This document shows, piece after piece, positions 15,766 through 23,574 of a DNA stretch of 23,574 nucleotides. Numbering within the stretch: position 1 is the stretch's first letter; every line of letters begins with the position of its first letter. A program made the translations under genes and the position numbers. The notes beneath the pieces were generated by a model. The model ran no database searches. It had not been told where the DNA came from and saw only the letters and a list, made by a program, of their open reading frames with translations. Source of the stretch: Magnetovibrio sp. (GTDB lineage: Bacteria; Pseudomonadota; Alphaproteobacteria; Rhodospirillales; Magnetovibrionaceae); the NCBI GenBank assembly GCA_016763895.1, contig JAESSV010000199.1, positions 1 to 23,574 on the forward strand, given 5' to 3'.

Positions 15766-16350
15766 ATGGCCCGGCCCCAACTCTTTGACCGCTCTACGGT
15801 GTTGACGCAAGCCCTGAACGTGTTTTGGCGCAAGGGTTATGATGGTGCATCCATTCAAGATTTGGTGGACGCGACCGGTTTAAATCGTGGCAGCCTTTAT
15901 AATTCCTTTGGTGATAAGGACGAATTGTTCGCCGAAGTGATGTTGGTGTACCGCAGTCTTTCTCCGACCAAGATTCTGACCAATGCCTCTGCTACGGCGG
16001 ATGTTAGTCAATTGTTTCAAGATTTTTTTCAAATTCTGGTTGATCGCGCGGAACAAGACCCGGACCACAAGGGTTGCTTGATGACCAATACCGCAGCAGG
16101 ATTTTATGGGTGTTCTGAATCCATGGCGGATTGGGTGTGTGAAAGCTTGGATGGACTGGAATCCTTGTTTGTCCGCCTGATCGAACGCGGCCAGGAATTT
16201 GACGACATCAGTTCCACGACAGACCCCATAAAACTGGCCCGTTTTTTGGTTGCGGCAGCACAAGGCATGAATGTCATGGCCAGAACAGGAGCCGATGTTT
16301 CGGTATTGCAAGACATCGCCGATCAAACGCTTCAGGCCCTCAATCCATAA
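15766..16350 (+). CDS. TetR-family transcriptional regulator
   Basis: A 194-residue one-component regulator. Residues about 6-50 form the TetR DNA-binding domain: QALNVFWRKGYDGASIQDLV, then the helix-turn-helix recognition part ATGLNRGSLYNSFGDKDELF. The C-terminal helical half is the ligand- and dimer-forming domain; it has CLMTNTAAGFYGC with two Cys that could in principle sense redox state or electrophiles, which is inference. Matching 16-bp palindromes lie at its own promoter and before the next gene, so it probably represses itself and the ahpD-dsbA pair. Inducer unknown. Confidence 0.92.
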   Translation: MARPQLFDRSTVLTQALNVFWRKGYDGASIQDLVDATGLNRGSLYNSFGDKDELFAEVMLVYRSLSPTKILTNASATADVSQLFQDFFQILVDRAEQDPDHKGCLMTNTAAGFYGCSESMADWVCESLDGLESLFVRLIERGQEFDDISSTTDPIKLARFLVAAAQGMNVMARTGADVSVLQDIADQTLQALNP

Positions 16351-16377
16351 TCCCATCAAATTTGTCTATAAATACAC

Positions 16378-16429
16378 TTGACGTGACCCTAAAGTCTGTT
16401 AACGTCCTAGTTATTGAACGACCATTCAA
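16378..16429 (+). promoter_or_regulatory. ahpD-dsbA promoter with proposed TetR-family operator
   Basis: TTGACG (16378-16383) is a good -35 box; TAACGT at 16400-16405, 16 nt on, is a weak -10. Just downstream, 16414-16429 is TTGAACGACCATTCAA, with TTGAA/TTCAA arms, an imperfect palindrome related to the site at the tetR promoter. Its place over the start point suits repression. Confidence 0.45.
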
Positions 16430-16453
16430 CTAATTTTAACAAAGGGCTTACCA

Positions 16454-17014
16454 ATGTCACTTAAAACCATTCATTCTGTCGAAACCGCACCACAGGCCTC
16501 ACAAGAAATCTTAAAAGGATTTGTCGAACGTCTGGGTTTCGTGCCGAACATTGCGTCAATCATGGCTGAATCACCTGCAACCTTAAAAGGATATACCGCC
16601 ACGTATGGATTGTTGAGCGAAACGGATTTTACCCCCGCCGAACAACAATTGATCTTTTTAGCCGTCAGCCGCGCGAATTCTTGTACCTATTGTGTCGCAG
16701 CCCACAGTGTCGCGGGCAAAATGATGGGGCTGGATGATGAAACCATTGCTGCGGTTCGCAACGACACGCCAATTTTAGATTCAAAACTTGCGGCGATTGT
16801 CAGTTTTGTGTCACACCTTATCGATACCCGTGGATTTGCCAAACAAGATCGCATCAATGATTTCCTTGCCGCAGGCCATACCGAAGCCCAAATTTTGGAA
16901 GTCATCATGGGCATTGCGACCAAGACCATCAGCAATTATGCCAATCACATCGCGAACACTCCGTTGGACGACGCCTTTGCCCCTATGGCTTGGACACCGC
17001 CCGCGAAAACATAA
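16454..17014 (+). CDS. AhpD-like / carboxymuconolactone decarboxylase-family protein
   Basis: A 186-residue all-helical protein of the CMD/AhpD fold. The catalytic motif is SRANSCTYCVAAHS: Cys77-x-x-Cys80 with His84. In AhpD-like proteins this dithiol reduces peroxides or recharges a peroxiredoxin. The upstream segment (EILKGFVERLGFVPNIASIM) and the ETDFTPAEQQLIFLAVSR region are typical of the peroxidase-related CMD branch. The substrate is not known. It lies after a TetR operator-like site and is followed 33 nt later by a DsbA-family thiol oxidoreductase, which suggests a thiol-based stress response. Confidence 0.9.
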   Translation: MSLKTIHSVETAPQASQEILKGFVERLGFVPNIASIMAESPATLKGYTATYGLLSETDFTPAEQQLIFLAVSRANSCTYCVAAHSVAGKMMGLDDETIAAVRNDTPILDSKLAAIVSFVSHLIDTRGFAKQDRINDFLAAGHTEAQILEVIMGIATKTISNYANHIANTPLDDAFAPMAWTPPAKT

Positions 17015-17047
17015 TATTTAATCAAACCATGACAGATAGGATTAACA

Positions 17048-17695
17048 TTGGGTCACCAAGACTTTTTAAAGCTTTCTGGAAAGCATATTTTATATTTCGG
17101 TGACCCAATGTGTTCTTGGTGCTGGGGTTTTTCTGCGACCTTTAAACACATTATCGAGCTCGTCGCGGATCAAGGCGAAGTCCATATGATTATGACGGGC
17201 CTGCGCCCCCACACGTCTCAGGCCTGGGACGACGAGCTTCGATTTTACATTCGCCAGCATTGGCAAACCGTTGCCCAAGAAACCGGACAAAGTTTTGACT
17301 TTTCCAGGTTTGAAGATGCGGATTTCATTTACAATACAGAACCTGCGTGTCGCGCGCTGGTGGCCGCCCGCACCCTTGATTCCAAACTCAGTTTTTCTTT
17401 TTTTGAGGCCCTTCAACATCATTTTTATGCGTTGGGTGAAGATATTACCAAACAAGATGTGCTGGTTTCTATTTTGCATAAATTTTCATTGGATCAAGCC
17501 GCCTTTGAAGCCTTGTTTCAACAAATTTCGACCCAAGATCAAACCCAAGCCGATTTTAAACTGGCCAAGGATTTCAACGTCACGGGCTATCCTAGCGTTC
17601 TTTTGTTGGAAAACGGACAGGTGCAGGTTTTGACCCGAGGTTACCAAACTTTTGAATCTTTGCGGCCCCGGCTGCAAGAATGGTTGAACGATTAG
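17048..17695 (+). CDS. DsbA-family thiol oxidoreductase (predicted protein-disulfide isomerase)
   Basis: A 215-residue thioredoxin-fold protein with the active site [10 protein letters not shown] (Cys22-x-x-Cys25), a helical insertion, and the cis-proline loop [14 protein letters not shown] near the end. No signal peptide is visible, so unlike classical DsbA it is probably cytoplasmic, as in the FrnE/2-hydroxychromene-isomerase-like branch. The start is a TTG at 17048, supported by AGGA seven nt upstream; no other start fits before the active site. It is probably cotranscribed with the AhpD-like gene, and the two dithiol proteins may form one redox pathway. The argG promoter begins in its last codons. 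Confidence 0.88.
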   Translation: MGHQDFLKLSGKHILYFGDPMCSWCWGFSATFKHIIELVADQGEVHMIMTGLRPHTSQAWDDELRFYIRQHWQTVAQETGQSFDFSRFEDADFIYNTEPACRALVAARTLDSKLSFSFFEALQHHFYALGEDITKQDVLVSILHKFSLDQAAFEALFQQISTQDQTQADFKLAKDFNVTGYPSVLLLENGQVQVLTRGYQTFESLRPRLQEWLND

Positions 17696-17711
17696 ACAAT
17701 TCGCCTATACT
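17684..17711 (+). promoter_or_regulatory. argG promoter
   Basis: TTGAAC (17684-17689) and TATACT (17706-17711) lie 16 nt apart; the -35 box is inside the end of the dsbA-family gene. Transcription would start near 17719, giving a leader of about 57 nt that contains two CCCATTCATTC-type direct repeats before the argG ribosome site. Confidence 0.5.
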
Positions 17712-17775
17712 GCGCCGGCTTTGTGGCTTTTGCCTCCCATTCATTCGACCCATTCATTCAATCGAGGAATTTTGT

Positions 17776-18978
17776 ATGTCGCGCGATATTAAAAAAGTTG
17801 TTTTGGCCTATAGCGGTGGATTAGACACATCCATCATCTTACGCTGGCTTCAAGAAACATATGGCTGTGAAGTCATTACTTTTACCGCCGATCTCGGTCA
17901 AGGCGAAGAAATTGAGCCCGCACGGGCCAAAGCCGAAATGATGGGCATCAAGCATATCTTTATCGAAGATCTTCGCGAAGAATTTGTCCGTGATTATGTG
18001 TTCCCCATGTTTCGCGCCAACGCCTTATACGAAGGCACATATTTGTTGGGCACGTCCATTGCAAGACCGCTGATTGCCAAACGCCAAATTGAAATCGCTA
18101 ATGAAATGGGCGCTGATGCCGTTTCCCACGGGGCCACGGGCAAAGGCAACGATCAAGTTCGGTTCGAACTTGGATATTATGCGTGCAATCCATCCATCAA
18201 AATTATCGCACCTTGGCGAGAATGGGATCTTAGCAGCCGGACCAAGCTCATTGAATATGCGAAATTGCACCAAATTCCTGTGCCCACCGACAAACGCGGC
18301 GAATCTCCGTTTAGCCAAGACGCTAACCTGTTGCACATTTCTTCAGAAGGTAAAATTCTTGAAGACCCATGGGTAGAGCCCGATTACGATTTGATTTTGA
18401 CACGCATGGTAACGCCAATGGCGGCACCCGATAAGCCAACCGAAATCACCATCGATTTTGAAAAAGGCGATCCCGTCGCCATTAATGGAGAAAAAATGTC
18501 TCCTGCGACCTTGTTGACCAAGCTCAACGATTTAGGCGGCGCAAATGGTGTTGGAGCGATCGACATCGTCGAAAATCGCTTTGTGGGCATGAAATCACGG
18601 GGCGTCTATGAAACACCCGGCGGCACGGTGTTGTTCCAAGCGCGGCGCGCGATGGAAAGCTTAACCCTTGATGGACCCACGACCCATCTCAAGGATGAAA
18701 TGGCACCGCGTTATGCCGAAATGCTCTACAACGGATTTTGGTTCGCACCGGAACGGATCATGTTGCAAGCGGCCATCGACAAAGCCAGCGAACGCGTTAC
18801 GGGAACGGTTCGCCTGAAACTGTACAAGGGCAATGTCATGATCACCGGGCGAAAATCTCCCTTTAGCCTATATGACGAAGACGTGGTGACATTCGAAGAA
18901 GATACGGTCTATGACCAGTCCGATGCCGAAGGCTTTATCAAGCTCAACGCCCTTAGATTACGTCTAGGGCGCACCTAA
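17776..18978 (+). CDS. argG: Argininosuccinate synthase
   Basis: A 400-residue cytoplasmic enzyme that joins citrulline and aspartate using ATP, the penultimate step of arginine synthesis. The N-terminal ATP pyrophosphatase loop is [16 protein letters not shown]. Other family phrases are [40 protein letters not shown] and [17 protein letters not shown]. Length is normal for the type-I enzyme. The frame stays open upstream to 17680 inside the dsbA-family gene, but ATG 17776 is fixed by GAGGAA six nt before it and by the conserved [15 protein letters not shown] start. A weak CCTTAG/CTAAGG pairing spans the stop codon, followed by a T-run, and may be a terminator. Confidence 0.98.
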   Translation: MSRDIKKVVLAYSGGLDTSIILRWLQETYGCEVITFTADLGQGEEIEPARAKAEMMGIKHIFIEDLREEFVRDYVFPMFRANALYEGTYLLGTSIARPLIAKRQIEIANEMGADAVSHGATGKGNDQVRFELGYYACNPSIKIIAPWREWDLSSRTKLIEYAKLHQIPVPTDKRGESPFSQDANLLHISSEGKILEDPWVEPDYDLILTRMVTPMAAPDKPTEITIDFEKGDPVAINGEKMSPATLLTKLNDLGGANGVGAIDIVENRFVGMKSRGVYETPGGTVLFQARRAMESLTLDGPTTHLKDEMAPRYAEMLYNGFWFAPERIMLQAAIDKASERVTGTVRLKLYKGNVMITGRKSPFSLYDEDVVTFEEDTVYDQSDAEGFIKLNALRLRLGRT

Positions 18979-19143
18979 GGCGGGTCTTTTTTCACACTTT
19001 CGTGACGGACGAAGATGACCGTGGCTTAAAAATTAATCAAATTGATTTTCTTAAATTGTCTCGTAACACATTGACAAAATAGAAAAATTAATAAGATTTA
19101 TTTAATATAGCTAATTTATGGGGCCATCAGGTCAGGATTTTGG

Positions 19144-20565
19144 CTAGGTTCCCGCGGATCCTGTCAGGATAACTTGGCCGACGGCAAAGCTCCACACGGA
19201 CACGGGCATAAAGCCGATTTCGTGGTCACCGATAAAGCGTTTTCCAGACATATTTCGGGTTAAGGCTTTTGAGGGCGATAGCGGAGTGTTTTCATCAAGG
19301 AATTCCAACATATCTCCCAACACCTCATGGGGGCGGGCAATGGCCTTGTTGGACCAGTCCAATTCAATGCATTTCACAGGCTTATCGCCTTTCAAAGGCA
19401 TTTCAACCAATGCCACGTGTTTGTGTTTGCGGCCTTTTTTCCAAAAGGCGTAAAACAAACGTTGAAACGTAGGGGAATGCATAAATTGAGAGATCACGGC
19501 GGTTTCGGCCAAGCGGCTCATGGCATCGTCTTCCGAAGCCGCAGGCCCGGTCAGGCCGGCCCGCATGGACGGTGACGTTAAATATACTTTGAAACGCGTT
19601 TGCCGCTGGAACCGTTTGCCTTTACCGTCGATGCGCCAAATACGCTTGATAAGATACGCAGATTCCAAAAATTCCAAATATTTACGCAAAGTATTCTTGG
19701 CCACATTCATGTCTTTGGACAAGTGTTCGATGCTGGTCTCCAAACCCGATTCCAAGGCCAGACGCGTCATCAATTTTGCCACTTCGCGATGATCAGCAAT
19801 ACCGCACAATCCCGCTAAATCTCGGTGAATGATTTTGGACACCACATCAACATTACTGACTTGTTGTCCCACAGAAAAGGCCACTTCCGGGAAGCCTCCT
19901 GAATTGACGTAATTGACAAAAGCAGCGTTAAGGCCTTCTAGATTTACCAGCTTTCCATACTGATCAAACAATTTTTCACGGATGCGCAAAATATGCAGAT
20001 ATTCCGCAAACAAAACCGGGGGAAGAATGGTTTGCACGAAAGGACCGGGTTCAGATTTTTTGGATTTAGGTCCGGAATCAATATTGATTTGCGTCATTTC
20101 TGCCGAAGGCATCAAAGCCGAAACGGCCGTCATCCGACAATTGGGGCGGGCTTTTGCCACTTCATCCAAACGCAGTTCCCATTCGGGGACGTTGTGAATG
20201 TCGTCAAAAAAGACAAACGCGCCGGTTCCGTCTGTGGCCACGCCAGACGCGACAAAGGCATGATCTAACAATTCGAGCAAATCCATATTTGAAAAGGCTG
20301 GATTGTCGAGACGAATATAAATCAAAAACTTGGGTTCAACATGTTCTGCCAACATCAAGGCAATGGCCTGTTTAACCATAACCGATTTACCAACGTGGCC
20401 GGGCCCCGTTAGAATTGCGGCAACACCATCGCCTGAACGGACACGTTCCAAAAAAGGGTGCACAAAGGCACGGCGGGAAAGACGTTGAACGGGACCTTCA
20501 ACGGCCCCGGTTGTCCACCATGGGTTATCTAAAATTAATCGATTTTTGAGCTCTGAATCAAGCAC
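19144..20565 (-). CDS. AAA-type ATPase with DUF4143 C-terminal domain
   Basis: A 473-residue cytoplasmic protein. The N-terminal ATPase has Walker A ILTGPGHVGKSVMVK (residues about 51-65) and Walker B AFVFFDDIHNVPEWE (about 116-130), as in the AAA_14 family. A winged-helix-like middle segment follows (SIEHLSKDMNVAKNTLRKYL, LESAYLIKRIWRID), then a DUF4143 region with ETAVISQF, FWKKGRKHKHVALVEM and KCIELDWSNK, the last resembling a relic of a PD-(D/E)xK nuclease core. These proteins are common, often horizontally spread, and without an agreed function; some are linked to toxin-like or defence settings. Start: GTG at 20563-20565, with GAGGGGGG about eight nt upstream. It is a single gene between AT-rich spacers, and its relation to its neighbours is not evident. 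Confidence 0.87.
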   Translation of the reverse strand: MLDSELKNRLILDNPWWTTGAVEGPVQRLSRRAFVHPFLERVRSGDGVAAILTGPGHVGKSVMVKQAIALMLAEHVEPKFLIYIRLDNPAFSNMDLLELLDHAFVASGVATDGTGAFVFFDDIHNVPEWELRLDEVAKARPNCRMTAVSALMPSAEMTQINIDSGPKSKKSEPGPFVQTILPPVLFAEYLHILRIREKLFDQYGKLVNLEGLNAAFVNYVNSGGFPEVAFSVGQQVSNVDVVSKIIHRDLAGLCGIADHREVAKLMTRLALESGLETSIEHLSKDMNVAKNTLRKYLEFLESAYLIKRIWRIDGKGKRFQRQTRFKVYLTSPSMRAGLTGPAASEDDAMSRLAETAVISQFMHSPTFQRLFYAFWKKGRKHKHVALVEMPLKGDKPVKCIELDWSNKAIARPHEVLGDMLEFLDENTPLSPSKALTRNMSGKRFIGDHEIGFMPVSVWSFAVGQVILTGSAGT

Positions 20566-20817
20566 CTAACGCCCCCCTCGGCATATACGATTACATCTAT
20601 ATACTAAAGTATTTTTATATTTAAGGAAATCTATATGATTTTATTTCTTCATGCAACAAAATACCCTCAAAAATATCAGGTTTTTGTTCAATACGATTTA
20701 TAAGTCAACAGAGCTTGCGATATCAAAGCAGTAGCAATCGTCATTTTCTTTTGATTCATATCTAATTCAGCTTTAGTCTGGCACTATGTCGTTTTTGTAA
20801 AGTAGAAAGCTTTATTT

Positions 20818-21615
20818 ATGGTCCGAATCGCGCCCCTTCTTGTTCTTGTACTTGTCTTAACGACAATCATTTTGTCGTGGAAGGCCTTTCACCCGGCTGC
20901 CCTGACTTTGGCGGATCAAGTCGAAATTGCGACCTCTGTTTTAAAACGGGCGCGCACCGACCGCTCGGTGGTTTACGATCCGGCTTTGAACTGGTCTATT
21001 TTGCCCAAAGTTAAAAATTCACGACAGCGAAAGGTTTTATTTCTTGCGAAGTTTTTACCCTTAATCGCCGAACAAAATGAACGTATTCTTTTGCAACGAC
21101 ACACCGCGGAAACCGTGCCGATGGGGTCAGCCGAATACAATGCTTTAACCAACAGCTATCGCTTGAACAGCGGCGCATCTCGCAAGGCCTTGTTGGACCG
21201 CGTGGACCGTATACCTGAATCTCTGGCGTTGGCTCAGGCGGCCATTGAATCGGGTTGGGGAACGTCACGATTTGCCCAATTGGGGCACGCCTATTTTGGC
21301 GAACGGACCTATGACAAATCTATTCCCGGCATGGCCCCTTTAAAAGCGAAGGGATTTACCGTCAAGAAATTTAACAGCACGGCGGCAAGTATTCGTTCAT
21401 TTATGCTCACCATCAACAGCCATCGTGCTTATAAAGGATTTAGACGACAACGGGCCAAATTACGGCTTCAAAATCGCCTGGCTTCCGGGCAAGAATTGGC
21501 CCCTTATTTACAGGCCTATTCCGAAATCGGTAGCGCATACACCGATCGCATTCTGATCACCATCAAAGCCAACCGCCTCGACGATTTTGATGGCATTCAG
21601 CATGTCGATCATTAG
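20818..21615 (+). CDS. Bax-like glucosaminidase-domain protein
   Basis: A 265-residue protein with an N-terminal hydrophobic helix (LLVLVLVLTTIILSW, residues about 7-21) that works as an anchor or uncleaved signal. The rest is exported: the glucosaminidase (GH73-like) domain has SLALAQAAIESGWGTSRFAQ, which contains the predicted catalytic Glu, then FTVKKFNSTAASIRSFMLTI and the closing YLQAYSEIGSAYTDRI. It resembles E. coli Bax and is expected to cut the peptidoglycan glycan strand. It begins a three-gene run with a phosphatase (16 nt on) and a fructosamine-kinase-family gene, with which it has no obvious functional tie. The ribosome site is weak. Confidence 0.88.
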   Translation: MVRIAPLLVLVLVLTTIILSWKAFHPAALTLADQVEIATSVLKRARTDRSVVYDPALNWSILPKVKNSRQRKVLFLAKFLPLIAEQNERILLQRHTAETVPMGSAEYNALTNSYRLNSGASRKALLDRVDRIPESLALAQAAIESGWGTSRFAQLGHAYFGERTYDKSIPGMAPLKAKGFTVKKFNSTAASIRSFMLTINSHRAYKGFRRQRAKLRLQNRLASGQELAPYLQAYSEIGSAYTDRILITIKANRLDDFDGIQHVDH

Positions 21616-21631
21616 ACTGTTTTAAAAGAAA

Positions 21632-22111
21632 ATGGAGATTGTTTTGATAAACGTTGTTTTTGTATGTTTGGGTAATATTTGTCGCTCGCCAACCGCAGAA
21701 GGTGTCTTTCGGGGGCTGGTTCACGACGCTGGACTGGACCAAGACATCCACATCGACAGCGCCGGGACGCATGCCTACCACGTGGGCTCGCCGCCAGACG
21801 CCAGGGCTCAAGCCGAAGCCAAACGGCGCGGCAACGATATCAGCCATCTGCGCGGGCGACAGGCGTGCACCGCAGACTTTCAAAAATTTGACTATGTTCT
21901 GGCTATGGATGGCCAAAATCATCAAAACTTGCTTAAGATCTGCCCGCCTGAACATCTTGAAAAGCTTTATATGTTTCTAGATTTCGCCCCTGCACTGGGC
22001 ATTCGGGATGTTCCGGACCCCTATTATGAAGGCGGGTTTGACGGGGTTTATGACATGATCGAAGACGCCGCCAAGGGCTTGTTGGCGGACATCCAAAAAA
22101 AGCATCTTTAA
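21632..22111 (+). CDS. Low-molecular-weight protein-tyrosine-phosphatase-family protein
   Basis: A 159-residue LMW-PTP fold enzyme. The phosphate-binding loop is VCLGNICRSPTAEG (C-x5-R-S). The general-acid Asp is in DVPDPYYEGGFDGVYDMIED. Length and motifs are complete. The frame starts at ATG 21632, but a TTG at 21644, which has GGAG six nt upstream, would give INVVFVCLGN closer to the family norm, so the true start may be the TTG. It lies 3 nt before an FN3K-family kinase. Published work on bacterial FN3K homologues reports this same gene order in distant bacteria and proposes action on protein-bound ribulosamine 5-phosphates rather than phosphotyrosine. I therefore favour a deglycation role over cell signalling. 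Confidence 0.9.
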   Translation: MEIVLINVVFVCLGNICRSPTAEGVFRGLVHDAGLDQDIHIDSAGTHAYHVGSPPDARAQAEAKRRGNDISHLRGRQACTADFQKFDYVLAMDGQNHQNLLKICPPEHLEKLYMFLDFAPALGIRDVPDPYYEGGFDGVYDMIEDAAKGLLADIQKKHL

Positions 22112-22114
22112 GCC

Positions 22115-22972
22115 ATGAGCCTGGCCGATAAACTTGAAAATATTTTAGATCAACGACCTGATCAAATAACAAGTTTGTCCGGCGGCTGTGTTGGGGATGT
22201 CTTTGAAATCCATTTGCCAGATGGTCGCACCCTGGTCGCCAAAACGGGCGATCCTGACAGTGGGTTGGACATCGAAGGTCGGTCGATCCGTTATTTATCC
22301 GCCCACACAAACTTGCCCGTGCCCCATCTTCATCATTCTAGCGATACCTTATTGGTCATGGACTTTGTGGCCAACGATAAACAGCTCAATGGGCGAGCTC
22401 AGCACCATGCGGCTGAGGTTTTGGCTGATTTACATGCGCACACGGGCCCCAATCTTAAGGGTTTTGGGTTCGCATTTGACACCGTCATCGGGGGCTTGCC
22501 CCAGCCCAACCCGTGGACCGTCGGCTGGATTGATTTTTTTCGCGATCAACGGCTCATGTACATGGCCCATTTGGCGGCACAATCTGGGCAATTGAACCCT
22601 TCTATCTTAGGCCGACTGGAAAAGTTTTGTGGCCATTTGGACCGCTGGCTGCGGGAGCCCACGCACGCATCGCTTATTCATGGAGACATGTGGGGCGGCA
22701 ATGTTTTGAGTTATCGAAGTCAAATCACGGCGTTTATTGACCCCGCCATTTATTTTGCCGACCCGGAAATTGAGTTGGCCTTCAGCACTTTATTCAATAC
22801 GTTTAACGATGATTTTTTCCAGCGCTACACGGAACTTCGGCCCATAAATCCAGGATTTTTTGAGCAACGCAAAGATATTTATAACCTCTATCCCCTGCTG
22901 GTTCATGTGCGCCTTTTCGGGGGATCTTACCTAGCCTCGGTTGACGCGACCCTCAGAAAATTTGGCTTTTAA
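22115..22972 (+). CDS. Fructosamine-3-kinase-family (ribulosamine/erythrulosamine kinase) protein
   Basis: A 285-residue kinase of the FN3K family, related to aminoglycoside phosphotransferases. Signature parts are LVAKTGDPDSGLDIEGRSIR (ATP lysine region), DLHAHTGPNLKGFGFAFDTV, the catalytic loop LIHGDMWGGNVL and the metal-binding FIDPAIYFADPEIELAFSTL, ending with LYPLLVHVRLFGGSYLAS. It phosphorylates sugar-amine adducts at the third carbon, making them unstable, so glycated amines or proteins are repaired. Bacterial members usually prefer ribulosamines or erythrulosamines. It follows the phosphatase gene by 3 nt, so the two are coupled. It is not a good candidate for antibiotic resistance. 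Full length compared with the E. coli homologue. Confidence 0.92.
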   Translation: MSLADKLENILDQRPDQITSLSGGCVGDVFEIHLPDGRTLVAKTGDPDSGLDIEGRSIRYLSAHTNLPVPHLHHSSDTLLVMDFVANDKQLNGRAQHHAAEVLADLHAHTGPNLKGFGFAFDTVIGGLPQPNPWTVGWIDFFRDQRLMYMAHLAAQSGQLNPSILGRLEKFCGHLDRWLREPTHASLIHGDMWGGNVLSYRSQITAFIDPAIYFADPEIELAFSTLFNTFNDDFFQRYTELRPINPGFFEQRKDIYNLYPLLVHVRLFGGSYLASVDATLRKFGF

Positions 22973-23049
22973 GCCGCGGTTTTATGCCAAGGCTTTTGGG
23001 TATATACCGTTGTAAATCAAGCGCTTTACATGAACGAACCCTGAATAGA

Positions 23050-23207
23050 GCCTTCAGACTTCATTCAATTGAGGTCTGATATAAGATTATCAAGATACAG
23101 ATACCGAAGTAATCGCAAGGTATCCCCCCGGAAGCTTAAGGCGTGTTTCCTCCAGCTCCTTAAACGACCCCTAAAAGTCCGCACCACTTATGGTGTGGGC
23201 TTTTTTT
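23050..23207 (+). ncRNA. Candidate structured small RNA or structured 3' leader
   Basis: The gap between the FN3K-family gene and the tesA-type gene holds a series of hairpins and no convincing reading frame. They are: TCAGACTTCA with TGAGGTCTGA (23054-23063 and 23070-23079, ten pairs with one G-U, six-nt loop); GATACC with GGTATC (23100-23105 and 23119-23124); and TTAAGG with CCTTAA (23136-23141 and 23158-23163), whose loop contains TTTCCTCC. A strong terminator closes the series. The exposed CCTCC could pair with ribosome-binding sites, as reported for some alphaproteobacterial small RNAs with anti-Shine-Dalgarno loops. No good promoter is visible, so it could instead be a processed 3' end of the FN3K transcript. 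Confidence 0.35.
23175..23207. terminator. Bidirectional intrinsic terminator
   Basis: GTCCGCACC (23177-23185) pairs with GGTGTGGGC (23192-23200) in a nine-pair stem with two G-U pairs, and seven T follow on the + strand. Read leftward, the same stem is followed by TTTTAG. It can therefore end both rightward transcripts and the tesA-type gene, whose TAA (23188-23190) is in the loop. Confidence 0.85.
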
Positions 23208-23574
23208 GGCTCAAAAGCTTAACAATTTGCGGGCTGAGGCGCTGTACAATCTTGGCCACGCCCCGCGCATTCGGGTGGATGCCATCGGCTTGGTTCAAAT
23301 GTTCAACAGCAGCGACGTCTTGTAAATAAAAAGGATCAAAAGCAACCGAAAACTGGCGTGCCAAGTCCGTGTATATAGAATTAAAGTCATGACCGTAATC
23401 TTTGCCTAGGTTCGGAGGCGCTTTCATACCGGTCAACAAAACTTTGATCTGAAGCTCTTTGAGGTGTCCCAGAATCCAGCTTAAGTTTTTGCGCGTTTCA
23501 ACGGGATCAATGCCCCGCAGGCCATCATTTGCGCCAAGTTCAATAATGACCGCCCGAACATCTTTGTTCAGCAA
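23188..23574 (-). CDS. TesA-type SGNH esterase (arylesterase / acyl-CoA thioesterase I), C-terminal part
   Basis: At least 128 residues of an SGNH-hydrolase enter from the right edge; the N terminus with the GDS nucleophile block is outside the window. Seen here are block III, VIIELGANDGLRGIDP, with the oxyanion Asn; a middle part LLTGMKAPPNLGKDYG; and block V, LNQADGIHPNARGVAKIV, with the catalytic Asp and His. These match the TesA/arylesterase family, usually periplasmic, which hydrolyses thioesters and esters of fatty acids or aryl compounds. No start codon in the window can be trusted, because conserved sequence continues to its edge. The stop codon lies in the loop of the bidirectional terminator. 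Confidence 0.92.
   Translation of the reverse strand: MLNKDVRAVIIELGANDGLRGIDPVETRKNLSWILGHLKELQIKVLLTGMKAPPNLGKDYGHDFNSIYTDLARQFSVAFDPFYLQDVAAVEHLNQADGIHPNARGVAKIVQRLSPQIVKLLSQKKPTP

Noticed and set aside
22115..22972. Aminoglycoside phosphotransferase (antibiotic resistance)
   Set aside because: The catalytic and C-terminal motifs are those of the FN3K family, and the neighbour is its known phosphatase partner.

Overview
The window reads as a piece of an alphaproteobacterial chromosome, probably a motile, free-living Rhodospirillales-type organism. The evidence is an IalB-family periplasmic protein next to rlmN, a bioBFDA operon in the alphaproteobacterial order, a YggT-DUF167-folD cluster, two chemoreceptor systems, and moderate GC with AT-rich spacers. 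The class is fairly secure; anything narrower is inference. I see no rRNA, tRNA, insertion sequence, prophage gene or CRISPR array.

Layout. Positions 1-80 hold the first codons of lepA, followed by about 460 nt without a gene. From 540 to 4636 is a chemotaxis block: a nitrate-sensing-type transmembrane chemoreceptor faces a two-gene, Aer-like unit (a stand-alone PAS protein and a soluble chemoreceptor). Two families of short tandem repeats lie between them. From 4753 to 7590 is a leftward run: small membrane protein, EamA transporter, yggT, DUF167, folD. A second EamA transporter (7675-8631) points rightward and overlaps, tail to tail, the last gene of the biotin operon.

The biotin operon (13236 to 8549, leftward) is bioB-bioF-bioD-bioA plus a fifth gene, and all its genes overlap. 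The fifth gene encodes a helical protein with the paired ExxH pattern of a ferritin-like di-iron enzyme, and I do not recognise it as a named biotin gene. No pimeloyl-forming gene (bioC, bioH, bioI, bioW, bioZ) is in the window, so this protein is a candidate for a missing step. It is the most interesting object here.

Rightward from 13387 come an rRNA/tRNA methyltransferase of the SpoU type, an IalB-family protein, rlmN, a tetR-ahpD-dsbA redox cassette and argG. The TetR gene and the ahpD-dsbA pair appear to share a 16-bp operator placed at both promoters, so the cassette is probably one self-contained regulon. A leftward AAA/DUF4143 ATPase (19144-20565) stands alone in AT-rich flanks. The last block is a Bax-like glucosaminidase, a low-molecular-weight phosphatase and a fructosamine-3-kinase-family enzyme; the last two form a known deglycation gene pair. 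A hairpin-rich stretch that may be a small RNA ends in a strong bidirectional terminator shared with a partial tesA-type esterase entering from the right edge.

Two otherwise well-conserved genes (bioB and the soluble chemoreceptor) are each broken by one missing base. Both look like sequencing or assembly indels rather than real decay, and I annotate them as full-length genes with a frameshift.
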